64,000 nucleotides of DNA from CAWGMT01 sp963823675 (GTDB lineage Bacteria; Planctomycetota; Planctomycetia; Isosphaerales; Isosphaeraceae): positions 1 to 64,000 of the forward strand of contig CAWGMT010000012.1 of assembly GCA_963823675.1 (NCBI GenBank). Direction: 5' to 3'. The notes beneath the pieces were generated by a model. That model worked only from the letters and a program-made list of their open reading frames with translations, did no database searches and was not told the DNA's origin. The translations under genes were made by a program, and so were the position numbers. Shown in pieces: positions 31,273-40,494 of this stretch; the first letter of the stretch is position 1; each line of letters begins with the position of its first letter.

Positions 31273-31541
31273 CGGTCTCTCCGTGCGCAAACCTGGTTCG
31301 TTGGGGACAGAATTCCCGAACCCATTGTAATGGTTCAGCGTGAAATGTAGATTATATCAATAGGGCCGGGGTGTCGTTGCAACCGACGCACATCGCGCAT
31401 TCAGCGGATGGACTACTACGGAACTGGCTGAGAATAGCTTCCCCGACAGTCGCCTTTCGCTCCGCGAAAGGCGACAATAGTTTTCGGCCAGCGCATCAGT
31501 CGGCGCGGCTCGCCCGAGGGCGGATCCGGGCAGCCGTCTCG
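31273..31541. terminator. Intergenic region with perfect hairpin at 31449-31475
   Basis: GTCGCCTTTCG (31449-31459) and CGAAAGGCGAC (31465-31475) form an 11-bp perfect stem with a 5-nt loop. It lies about 70 nt downstream of the minus-strand VWA gene end, the place for a terminator, but no T-run follows on that strand. It may equally be a dispersed hairpin repeat. Confidence 0.5.
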
Positions 31542-33397
31542 CTATTTCGAAAGCCGCTTCGCCTCCTCCACGGCGGCGACGAACTCCTTGCGGTAGCCCG
31601 AGGGGTCGTCGGCGAGCATCGGCTGCGGCGATCTCGAGCACGCCGCCGTAGGTCAAGCTTCCCTTGTAGGGCGAGTCGCGCAGGAGCATGCCGAAGCCGG
31701 CGACCGCCGCGGCGAACTTCAGGTCGTCCGATGCGTCGGCGAATGGCTGGCCCTTGTCGACCACGCCGCATCTCGAGCAGGCGGCTCGTGTCGCCGTCGG
31801 GTTGCTTGTAGCGCAGCTTGACCGTGAACGACTCGTTGCTCGCGCCGCGTCGACTGGCGTCGGCTTCTGTGTACTTGAGCGGGTCGATGCCAGGAATGGT
31901 CGCCTCTTCACCGGGTGGAACCAGCTCGTAGAGCGCGGTCACGTGATGGCCCGCGCCGATCTCGCCGGCATCCTTGGTGTCGTCGTTGAAATCTTGATGG
32001 GCCATGATCCGGTTTTCGTAGCCGATCAGGCGGAAGGCGCCGACCTTGGCCGGGTTGAACTCGACCTGGATCTTGACGTCCTTGGCGACGGTGACCAGCG
32101 TCGAGCCCATCTCCTCGACCAGGACCTTGTAGGCCTCGCGCGGCGAGTCGATGTAGGCGTAGTGGCCGTTGCCCTTGTCGGCGAGCTTTTCGAGGGTGCC
32201 GTCCTTGATATTGCCCATGCCGAAGCCGAGCACGCTGAGGAAGACGCCGCTCTTGGCCTTGGCCTCGATCAGCCGGATCAAGCTCGCCCTGCGTTGGTGA
32301 CGCCGACGTTGAAGTCGCCGTCGGTGGCCAGGATGACGCGGTTGGTGCCGTTCTTGATGAAGTTCTGGGTGGCGATGTCGTAGGCGAGCTGGATGCCCGC
32401 TCCGCCGTTGGTCGAGCCGCCGGCCTGAACTGGTCGATGGCCGAGAGGATCTCGGCCTTCTTGATGCACGACGTCGACGGCAGCACCAGTCCCGAGGCCC
32501 CGGCGTAGACGACGATGGCGACCTGGTCGTTCTCGCCGAGCTGCTCGACCAAGCGCTGCGAGCGCCCACTGGACCAGCGGCAGCTTGTTGGGCTCGTTCA
32601 TCGAGCCGGAGACGTCGACCAGGAAGACGAGGTTGCTGGCGGCCGGCGGGACTGGTCGATGGGCTTGGCGGCGATGCCGATGCGGGCCAGCCGGTGCTGC
32701 GGCATTCCACGGGCAGCCGGCGACCTCGACATGCACGGCGAACGGATGCTCGCTCGACTTCGAAGGGGGCGCGTCGTGGTAGGGGAAGTAGTTGAGCATC
32801 TCCTCGATGCGGACCGCGTCCTTGGGCGGGAGCATGTTCTGGCTCAGGAAGCGCCGGACGTTGGCATAGCTGGCGGTGTCGACGTCGATCGAGAAGGTCG
32901 AAAGCGGCTCGCTGCGCCGCCCGGTGGAACGGATTGTCGACGATCTTGTCGTAGGCTTCGGTGTTGTGTTCGGCATCCAGGGAAAAGCCCTCTGCGAGCT
33001 CCTGGGCGCCACCCTTCCGCTCGGATTCAGGGCCCTGGCCGCCTGGCTGCCGTCTGGCCAAGTTCTTGGCTTTCCTGCTGCCCATCGCGCCGCCCATACC
33101 GCCCATCATGCGCCCTTGCGCCGACGCGCTGGCGTCTGAAAGGGAAGTCGGCGCGACGCCGAGGCTGTCGCTGCTATAGATCTCGTTCGGCGAGCTCACT
33201 TTGGCTTGGGCATTTCCCCCGCCGCCGCCGGCCGCCCTGTAGGCGACCTGGCCGGCTTCCGCGGGACCAGCGGCGGCCTTGCTGGCTGGCAGCCCCGCTT
33301 CTCGCGCCGATTGGACGCCGCAACCCCCAATCCCGGCTGCAATTCCAGCGAGAACTACGAACAATCCCCACTGCCCGACGGATGTGGTGCGTCTCAT
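31542..33397 (-). CDS. YfbK-like von Willebrand factor A lipoprotein (several frame shifts)
   Basis: ATG 33397 begins MRRTTSVGQWGLFVVLAG with lipobox GIGGC (Cys ~26). A low-complexity Gly/Met region follows, then NTEAYDKIVDNPFHRA. After a shift the N-terminal YfbK-type motif appears: LSTFSIDVDTASYANVRRFL, DAVRIEEMLNYFPY. The VWA domain has the MIDAS sequence VDVSGSMNEPNK, then ENDQVAIVVYAGASGLVLP, NGTNRVILATDGDFNVG. The DUF3520-type C-terminus includes VKIQVEFNPAKVGAFRLIGY and SPYKGSLTYGGVLEIA, ending EEAKRLSK at TAG 31542. At least six shifts (about 31625-32940) are needed. The density exceeds that of neighbouring genes, so real decay cannot be excluded. Envelope metal-dependent protein-binding role by family. 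Confidence 0.75.
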
Positions 33398-33714
33398 GAG
33401 AGGCCTCCTGGAAATGACGAGCCTGTGAAATCCGGGGAAAGGGCAAAAATGGAGAAGAGAGCGAGTTACATAATGGTCTGGCCGTTGAATGATCGTACGG
33501 CGTCAGTCCGCGTGAAGCGAGAGTTACCGCAGCGCCCTTCCCTGTTCAGATAACGATCGATCGGTCAGTTTCTTAGACGATTGTAAGAAGGATCGGTTCC
33601 GGTTTCCAAGGGGACAAAGTTGGGAAGCCTCTGGACGAACGCGGTTGCATCCAGTCTGCTTGGATGGCGAATGGTGCGCGGATGGGCGACCGAATAGCGG
33701 GTCGGGAGGTGTGA
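33398..33714. other. 317-bp intergenic region
   Basis: Divergent spacer between the minus-strand VWA gene and the plus-strand serine hydrolase; it should hold both promoters. No clear -35/-10 pair or motif stands out, and no credible gene is present. Confidence 0.4.
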
Positions 33715-35667
33715 ATGGCGGCTGGAAGTTGGTCGAAGGGAGGTCGGGGCGAGCTCGAGGTCACCCCCCCTGCCCCCCCGCATCAAGGGGGGGAGATGCT
33801 GCGGGACGTGCTGGGCAAGAGAACGGGATGCGAACACGTGCCGAATCCAGTCGGTCACGGCCGCGCTTTCATCACTTCAAGGCGGCGCGTGGGCCTTTTC
33901 AAAGCCGCAACCTGTCATCGGGGTTTCGCCGTTTGCGCCGCAGTTTTTTTCTTTGCCGCATTCCCGTCAACGTCCCATGCCGAGCCGGTGATACCGGCTC
34001 GCGAGCCATACGCCGAGGCAGCATCGCGGCTGGAGCGCTGGATCGCTGCCGAAATGGCGTCCAAGGGCCTGCCGGCCCTTTCGATCGCGCTGGTCAACGA
34101 CCAGCAAATCGTCTGGGCCAGGGGATTCGGCCGTGCCGATCGGGCGCGGAACGTCCCGGCGACGGCCGAAACGGTGTACCGGGTCGGGTCCGTTTCCAAA
34201 CTGTTCACGGACCTGGCGGTGATGCAGCTCGTCGAGCAAGGCCGGCTGGACCTCGACGCGCCCGTGAGCCGGTACTTGCCCGAATTTGCGCCCCAGAACC
34301 CTTTTGGTGTCGCGATCAGCCTACGGCAACTGATGGCGCACCGCTCGGGATTGGTGCGCGAGCCGCCAGTCGGGCATTACTTCGACCCCGGTCCTCCCTC
34401 GCTTCTGGAAGTGGTCCGCAGCCTGGGCCGGACCAAGCTGGTTCTTGAGCCGGGAACGCGCACGAAGTATTCGAATGCCGGCATCGCCGTCGTCGGCGCC
34501 GTCGTGGAACGGGTACGGGGCCAGGCGTTCGTCGCGGCGATCCGTTCGTCGCTGCTGGAGCCGATCGGCATGGCGAGCTCGAGCTTCGAGCCCTCGGCAG
34601 GCCTCCGGCAGCGAATGGCCTCGGGATTGATGTGGACGTACGACGGCCAGACCGTGGCCACCCCCACGTTCCTGCTCGGGACCGGTCCGGCGGGCAACCT
34701 GGTTTCGACGGTCACCGACCTCGGCCGGTTCCTGGCCTTTCTGTTCAGCGGCGGGCGCGGCAAGGGCGGCACGGTGATCGTGAAAGCCGAGACGCTGCGG
34801 TCGATGACCGAGCCTCAGCTTGGCAAGAAGGGCGAATCGCCTGCGTTTGGCCTGGGCTTCGCGATCTCGAAGCTGGACGACCACGTCCGGATCGGGCACG
34901 GCGGTGCGGTCTACGGCTTCGCGACCGAAGTGGATGCCCTGCCGGATGAGAAGCTGGGCGCCGTCGTGATCACGACCGTCGACTGTGCCAACGGGATCGC
35001 GCGCCATGTCGCGGAGTCGGCGCTCCGGCTGATGTTGGCCGCCCGGAAACACCAGCCGCTCCCAGGTCTGGAGACGACCAAGCCCGTTCCACCCAAAACA
35101 GCACGCGCGCTCGACGGGCATTACGAAACCCCCGATCGGGCCGTCGATCTTTCCGAGCGCGGCGGGCGGCTCTTGCTCTGGCCCGTGAACGGCGGACTCC
35201 GGGTCGAGGTGCGGGGAAAGGGAGACTCGCTCATCGTCGATGATCGGCTGGCATACGGTCCCGGGCTTGCGACGAAGGGGGACCAGGTCGGGCTCGACAA
35301 CGACTGGCTGCCGCGCCAGCCAGCGGTCAAGCCCGTTCCGTGCCCGGCGCGATGGGAGGGACTGATCGGCGAATTTGGCTGGGATCACGACGTGCTGTAT
35401 ATTCTGGAGAAAGCGGGCCGGTTGCACGCGCTGATCGAGTGGTTCTTTGAATACCCGCTCAAGGAGGAGGGGCCGGATCGATTCCGCTTTCCCGACTCGG
35501 GCCTCTACGCGGACGAGCCGCTGATCTTCACGCGCGACGCCAGCGGCGCGCGACCCACGTCGATGCGGCGAGCGTGGTTTTCCGACGCAGGCCGCTCGAC
35601 GGCGAGAATGGCAAAACCTTTCGGATCACGCCCACGCGGGACGTGGAAACGATCAGGGCGGAAGTGA
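33715..35667 (+). CDS. Serine beta-lactamase-like hydrolase (class C/PBP fold), likely N-terminal part of a fusion
   Basis: The frame is open from 33715, but the first ~58 codons cross a GC-rich repeat. A GTG at 33889 gives MGLFKAATCHRGFAVC then a hydrophobic signal ending TSHAEP and is the better start. Catalytic motifs are SVSK (34189-34200), YSN (about 34468) and HGG in GHGGAVYGFATEVD. The beta-lactamase domain ends near residue 400, followed by a beta-rich tail (DRAVDLSERGGRLLLWPVNG). The frame becomes nonsensical near 35545, where another frame continues ATHVDAASVVFRRRPL straight into the VanX-like part. This strongly suggests one polypeptide interrupted by an indel. Exported; probably acts on D-Ala-containing peptides. 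Confidence 0.88.
   Translation: MAAGSWSKGGRGELEVTPPAPPHQGGEMLRDVLGKRTGCEHVPNPVGHGRAFITSRRRVGLFKAATCHRGFAVCAAVFFFAAFPSTSHAEPVIPAREPYAEAASRLERWIAAEMASKGLPALSIALVNDQQIVWARGFGRADRARNVPATAETVYRVGSVSKLFTDLAVMQLVEQGRLDLDAPVSRYLPEFAPQNPFGVAISLRQLMAHRSGLVREPPVGHYFDPGPPSLLEVVRSLGRTKLVLEPGTRTKYSNAGIAVVGAVVERVRGQAFVAAIRSSLLEPIGMASSSFEPSAGLRQRMASGLMWTYDGQTVATPTFLLGTGPAGNLVSTVTDLGRFLAFLFSGGRGKGGTVIVKAETLRSMTEPQLGKKGESPAFGLGFAISKLDDHVRIGHGGAVYGFATEVDALPDEKLGAVVITTVDCANGIARHVAESALRLMLAARKHQPLPGLETTKPVPPKTARALDGHYETPDRAVDLSERGGRLLLWPVNGGLRVEVRGKGDSLIVDDRLAYGPGLATKGDQVGLDNDWLPRQPAVKPVPCPARWEGLIGEFGWDHDVLYILEKAGRLHALIEWFFEYPLKEEGPDRFRFPDSGLYADEPLIFTRDASGARPTSMRRAWFSDAGRSTARMAKPFGSRPRGTWKRSGRK
33761..33794. repeat. 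Poly-C/poly-G hairpin repeat, copy 1
   Basis: Seven-C runs then GCATCAA then seven G form a near-perfect hairpin (CCCCCCC...GGGGGGG). A second copy lies at 36414-36447 with TTCGCAA as loop. Both sit just ahead of signal-peptide-bearing genes. Confidence 0.7.
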
Positions 35668-36271
35668 AGTCGGCCCAACCGCCCCCGGAAACGGGCCGCG
35701 CGCGCAAACCCGATCTGGTCGAGCTGGTCAAGCTGGACCCGACGATCCGGCTCGACGTTCGTTATGCGACGAAGGAGAACTTTCTGGGAACCCCGCTCTA
35801 CCCGACCGTCCGCGCCTTACTCCAGCGGCCGGCGGCCGAAGCTCTGGTGCGGGTTCAGCGCGGACTTGCCGAGAAAGGCTATGGCCTCTTGATTCACGAT
35901 GCCTACCGGCCGTGGCAAGTGACCAAGCTCTTCTGGGAAGCGACGCCCCTGCCCTCGCGGATTTTTGTCGCCGATCCGTCCCAGGGGTCGAAGCACAATC
36001 GCGGGGCGGCCGTCGATCTGACGCTCTTTGACCGCAACACGGGTCGTGCCGTGGCGATGGTCGGCGGCTACGATGAATTCTCGCCCCGCTCCTACCCCGA
36101 TTATCCCGGCGGAACATCACTACGAGCGCTGGCAGCGCGAATTGCTCCGCAAGGCGATGGAGGCGCGAGGGCTTCACGGTCAACGAGTTCGAATGGTGGC
36201 ACTTTGATTATCGCGATTGGGACAAGTATCCGATCATGAATGTGCCGTTTGAGGCGGCATCTGGAGAGTGA
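35574..36271 (+). CDS. VanX-type D-alanyl-D-alanine dipeptidase (M15D) domain (frame-shifted), likely fused to upstream hydrolase
   Basis: The frame overlaps the preceding gene and lacks its own good start, in keeping with a fusion. Core: KPDLVELVKLDPTIRLDVRY, KENFLGTPLYPTVRA, GYGLLIHDAYRPWQVTKLFW. The zinc motif SKHNRGAAVDLTLF (~35985-36025) has the SxHxxGxAxD spacing. Two shifts (near 36110 and 36160) lead to HHYERWQRELLRKAMEARG and then FTVNEFEWWHFDYRDWDKYP, which supplies the catalytic Glu and third zinc His, ending at TGA 36269-36271. All catalytic residues are present once reconstructed. In this setting cell-wall peptide recycling is more likely than vancomycin resistance, since no vanA/vanH partners are present. 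Confidence 0.85.
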
Positions 36272-36413
36272 TCAATGGCCGGCCAGTTTTGCCGATTCCC
36301 GAGAAAGGCCTGGTGATGATGCGAAGGCGCAAAGAGCGGGGCTTTGAATGGTTCACAAACAGCCCTCTTGACGAGGAAGGGAAAGCCACTCGCGATGTTC
36401 GACGCGCTCGCCT

Positions 36414-36447
36414 GCACCCCCCCTCACCCCCCCTTCGCAAGGGGGGG
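36414..36447. repeat. Poly-C/poly-G hairpin repeat, copy 2
   Basis: CACCCCCCCTCACCCCCCC then TTCGCAA then GGGGGGG (36441-36447), ending 3 nt before the ATG at 36451. As mRNA it would place the ribosome-binding region inside a very stable stem. Confidence 0.7.
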
Positions 36448-36450
36448 AAA

Positions 36451-38915
36451 ATGGCGCAAAAAATCAACCGCGACATAACCAGGACCGTATCCCGAGCGCG
36501 AGACCTCAACACCGGAACCACGCCGATGGTCGGGTTGGCTTTCCTGCTTATCGTTCTCGCGGTCATCGGCGTGGTGCCGGCACTTGGGGGCGACTCGCCG
36601 GCGTCCGGCTCAGGCCCGACCGCTGCCCCGTCGCATCCTGCGTCCCCGCTTGGGTTCACCATCGGATCTCGAGCCGCCCAGCTCAAGGCCGAGGCTCACG
36701 CGCTTGCGGTGCCGACGCCCGAGAACGCGCGGCGTCTGCTCGCCGCCATCACGCAAGAGCCGCACGTGGCCGGGACGCCCGCGGATTATAAGACCGCGGT
36801 CTTTGTGCGCGACAAGTTGCGCGAATGGGGCTGGAAGGCCGATATCGCCGAGCTGGAAGTGCTGCTGAATTATCCCGCGGAACGACCCCGGCTGAACCTG
36901 ACTCAGCCACGGAACCAGAGCCTGTCCCTGGACGAAGCGCCGATCGCCAGCGACAAGGATTCAGCCAGTAGTGCGGCCTTTGGTGCCTTTCACGGTTACG
37001 GCGCCTCGGGCGTGGCGTCCGGGCAAGTCGTCTACGTCAACTACGGCCGCCCCGAAGACTACGTCGCGCTCGACAAGCTGGGCATCGACGTGAAGGGCAA
37101 GGTCGTGCTGGTCCGCTACGGCGGTAACTTTCGCGGTCTGAAGGTCCGGAATGCCCAGAAGCGCGGAGCGGTCGGGATCTTGATCTTCTCCGATCCGGCC
37201 GACGATGGCTTTGCCAAGGGGGACGTCTATCCCAACGGGCGGTTTCGGCCCGCTTCGGCGATCCAGCGCGGCAGCGTCCAGTTTCTCTCGCTCGGCCCGG
37301 GCGATCCGTCCACGCCGTTCGGGCCGTCCACGGCCCTTGCGAAACGAATTCCGATCGACCCCACGCTGGGGCTTTCACGGAGCGAGGGGTGGCAGAAGGA
37401 GATGGGGCTCAAGCTCGAAGATTATTATGCGAGCATTCCCTCACTTCCGCTGAGCTACCAGACCGCCCAGGAGATCCTGAAGGTCCTGGCCGGCCCGAAT
37501 GTTCCCACCGGCTGGCAAGGGGGACTGCCGCTGCCCTATCACGTCGGGCCCGGCCCGGCGGAAGTGGTGCTTGCGGTCCTGATGGATTACCGCCTGCGCA
37601 AGATCTGGAACGTGATCGCGACGATTCCCGGTACGGTCGAGCCCGATCGCTGGGTGTTGATCGGCAACCATCGCGATGCCTGGGTCTACGGCGCGGTCGA
37701 TCCGGGGAGCGGGACGGCCGCGACGCTCGAGATGTGCCGGGCGATCGGCTCGGCCGTGAAGGACGGCTGGAAGCCGCGGCGAACGCTCGTCTACGCGAGC
37801 TGGGATGCCGAGGAGTACGGACTGGTCGGCTCGACCGAATGGGCCGAGGAACATGCGAGAACGCTCGGCGAGAAGGCCGTCCTTTTACTCAACGTCGATT
37901 CAGCGGTCAGCGGGCGCGACCTTGACGCAGGCGGCGTGCCCTCGCTGCGCGATCTGATGCTGGATGCCGCCGGCAGCGTGAACGATCCGCGCTCAGGACG
38001 TCCGCTCCGCTCGATCTGGACCGAATCGCGGCGCACCACCTGGGCGTCGAGCGCGCCTCTGGTCCTCTCCGATCCCGTCTGGGACCATCCCGAGCCAGCC
38101 AGCAAGCACCCGTCTGGCCATGCAATGCCAGCCAATCCGTCCGGCGGATTTGTTCCGCAGATGGGCTGGCTGGGGTCGGGCTCCGACTACACGGTTTTTG
38201 TCGACCACCTGGGGATCCCTGCCTTCGACATGGGGTTCAAGGGCGGGTACGGGGTTTATCATTCGGTCTATGATAACTTCAACTGGATGGAGAAATTCGG
38301 GGACCCCGAGTTCTTGACTCATGCCACGGCAGCACGGCTCTACGTGCTCTTGGCCATGCGGGCGTCGGCCGCGGAGATCCTTCCGCTCAAGTTCGTTCCC
38401 TACGGGCTCGCGTTGCGCCGGCACGTCGATGACCTGCGGCTCTTCCAGGCCCAGCTCGCTCGCAAGGCCGACCCGGCGGCGAAGGTTCGAGTCGATGCGG
38501 AGATACCGGGAATCGAGCCTCTCATTCGAGCCGTGCGCGAGTTCCTGGGCCAGGCCGAGGGGCTCGATCGGGCGACCGACTCTCTCGAGGAAGCCGGTCA
38601 CATTCGAGCCGAGGGCCTCAAGGAGTTGAACGACGCGCTGCGCGCGTCGAGCGCGCGTTCTTGATCGACAAAGGGCTGCCGGGCCGAGCCTGGTTCAAAC
38701 ATGCAATCTATGCGCCTGGGCTCACGACCGGCTACGTTTCGTGGCCCATGCCGGCCATTCGTCAGGCACTCGAGGAAAAAGACGCACGCCAGCTTTCGTC
38801 GGCACTGGCAGTGACGACCGATCGCATCAAGAAGGCGACGGAAAGTCTAGGAGCGGCCCACCGGCTTGCCCTCGCCCTGCGCGACGCTGGATCTGAAGGA
38901 GCCAGACCTCGATGA
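36451..38915 (+). CDS. M28 peptidase, glutamate carboxypeptidase II / transferrin-receptor-like (one frame shift)
   Basis: Start ATG 36451 (MAQKINRDIT) precedes a membrane or signal helix (MVGLAFLLIVLAVIGVVPAL); the frame is open from 36268 but that part crosses a repeat. A PA domain is evident (VVYVNYGRPEDYVALDKLGI, GKVVLVRYGGNF). Zinc-peptidase motifs follow: NHRDAWVYGAVDPGSG, SWDAEEYGLVGSTEW, LLNVDSA and HSVYDNFNWMEKFGDP. A one-base shift near 38645 splits off the C-terminal dimerisation-like helices (VERAFLIDKGLPGRAW, HAIYAPGLTTGY, AIRQALEEKD) ending at 38915. About 821 residues. GCPII-type enzymes release C-terminal glutamate from peptides. The stop overlaps the APC permease start (38912), so uptake of the released amino acid is a sensible inference. 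Confidence 0.92.
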
Positions 38916-40417
38916 GCCAGGTCGAGACCGGAGACTCGCAACGGGTCAAATTGCCTCGGGTCCTGGGCCCGATCGAGGCGTTCTGCGTCGTCGTGGGCTC
39001 GGTCATCGGCTCGGGGATCTTTCTGGTCCCGGCAACGGTCGCCGACAACGTGCCCTTCATGAGCGGCATCATTTTCGTGTGGGTGATCGGCGGTCTCTTC
39101 AGTGCGGCCGGCGCGCTGACGCTGGCCGAATTAGGCGCGATGCTGCCCCATGCGGGCGGCCTCTACGTGTTTCTCCGCGCCGCGTATGGGCCCCTGCCAG
39201 CATTCCTGTTCGGCTGGGTCGAGTTTCTCGTCGTTCGCTCGGGTTCGATGGCGACGCTCGCCGCGGCGTTCGCTCGTTATTTTGTCCAGCTTGCTCCGGC
39301 ACCCCAGGCTGTATCCGGCGAAATCTGGCAAGCTGGGGCGGCCGTCATGGCGATCCTGGTCGTCACGACGGTCAATGTGCTGGGAACCCGGAGCGGGGGC
39401 GGGCTTCAGGTGTTCGGGACCGTGCTCAAGGTTGGCGGCATCGCCGCGCTCGTTGTCCTGCCGTTCTTGCTCGGCGGCGGAAGGCTCGGTAACCTGACGC
39501 CGGTCTGGCCGCGAGCAATCGAAGGCTCGATCTTTACCGGCATGATGACCGCCATGGTCAGCGTGCTCTGGGCTTACGACGGCTGGACAAACGTGACGCC
39601 GCTGGCGGAGGAGATCCGCGACCCGGGCGCAACATCCCGCGCTCTTCTCATGGGATCGGCCGTGCTGATCGTGGTATACCTTACGATGACTCTGGCGTAC
39701 CATTACGTCTTGCCCATGAATGAGATGAAGGAAGTCGCGTCGATCAGCCGCGAGGGAGGCGGTGTCGAGAAAGCGGTCGCGGCCGTGTACTGCAAGACCT
39801 TGCTGGGGTGGCGCGGGGTCGTCGCCATCTCGGTGCTCGTCATGTGCTCGACGTTCATCTCGCTTAACGGAAATGCCTTGAGTGGTCCGCGGGCCTATTT
39901 TGCCATGGCGCGCGACGGCGTGTTCCCCGCGGGGCTCTGCCGGGTGCACCACCGGTTCCAAACCCCGGCCAACGCGATCATGTCCCAGGGAATCTGGGCG
40001 GTGTTGCTGACCGTGGCCGGCACCGTCTTGATCCTGGTGCCACCAAGTGCCTCCGGCATCGCTGTCCCGCGCGCCATTCTGGCGGCCTGGCAGAAGCTCC
40101 ACGAGACGCCGCTCTACGACCTGCTGTACACCTACGTCATCTTCGGGGCCAACGTCTTTTACATGTTGGCGATCGCCAGCGTTTTCGTGCTGCGCATCCG
40201 CCGGCCCGACTTGCCTCGGCCGTATCGCACCTTCGGTTACCCGCTAACCCCCCTGCTCTACGTGGCCGCAGCGCTCCTGCTCCTGGGCAACATGCTTTCG
40301 GACTCCAAGAGCCGCGGGCAGTCGCTGGCGGGCCTGGGCATCATTCTCCTGGGGGTTCCCGCATACTGGCTGTTTCGGCGGGCTGGATCGCGAGTGGGGA
40401 GTGGGGATACACAATAG
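38912..40417 (+). CDS. APC-superfamily amino acid permease
   Basis: ATG 38912 overlaps the end of the peptidase gene (ATGA), indicating coupling. 501 residues with about 12 hydrophobic helices. The first helix has the APC signature GPIEAFCVVVGSVIGSGIFL, followed by GGLFSAAGALTLAELGAMLP and PHAGGLYVFLRAAYGPLPAF. Helix 6 region: AYDGWTNVTPLAEEIRDPG; later CSTFISLNGNALSGPRAYF. It looks like the LAT-type branch. The C-terminus (RPDLPRPYRTFGYPLTP) is also typical. Substrate unknown; the partner peptidase suggests glutamate or small peptide-derived amino acids. Frame intact throughout. Confidence 0.93.
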   Translation: MSQVETGDSQRVKLPRVLGPIEAFCVVVGSVIGSGIFLVPATVADNVPFMSGIIFVWVIGGLFSAAGALTLAELGAMLPHAGGLYVFLRAAYGPLPAFLFGWVEFLVVRSGSMATLAAAFARYFVQLAPAPQAVSGEIWQAGAAVMAILVVTTVNVLGTRSGGGLQVFGTVLKVGGIAALVVLPFLLGGGRLGNLTPVWPRAIEGSIFTGMMTAMVSVLWAYDGWTNVTPLAEEIRDPGATSRALLMGSAVLIVVYLTMTLAYHYVLPMNEMKEVASISREGGGVEKAVAAVYCKTLLGWRGVVAISVLVMCSTFISLNGNALSGPRAYFAMARDGVFPAGLCRVHHRFQTPANAIMSQGIWAVLLTVAGTVLILVPPSASGIAVPRAILAAWQKLHETPLYDLLYTYVIFGANVFYMLAIASVFVLRIRRPDLPRPYRTFGYPLTPLLYVAAALLLLGNMLSDSKSRGQSLAGLGIILLGVPAYWLFRRAGSRVGSGDTQ

Positions 40418-40494
40418 TTCCCGGGTAGCCACCGCGAATGATCGGTCCGATCAGTCGGATCGGTCGGATCGCATGCGGTCGCCGACCTGTGAGC

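Noticed and set aside
35574..36271. Vancomycin-resistance cluster because of VanX
   Set aside because: No VanA/VanH ligase-dehydrogenase or VanRS genes nearby; the M15D domain appears fused to a serine hydrolase.
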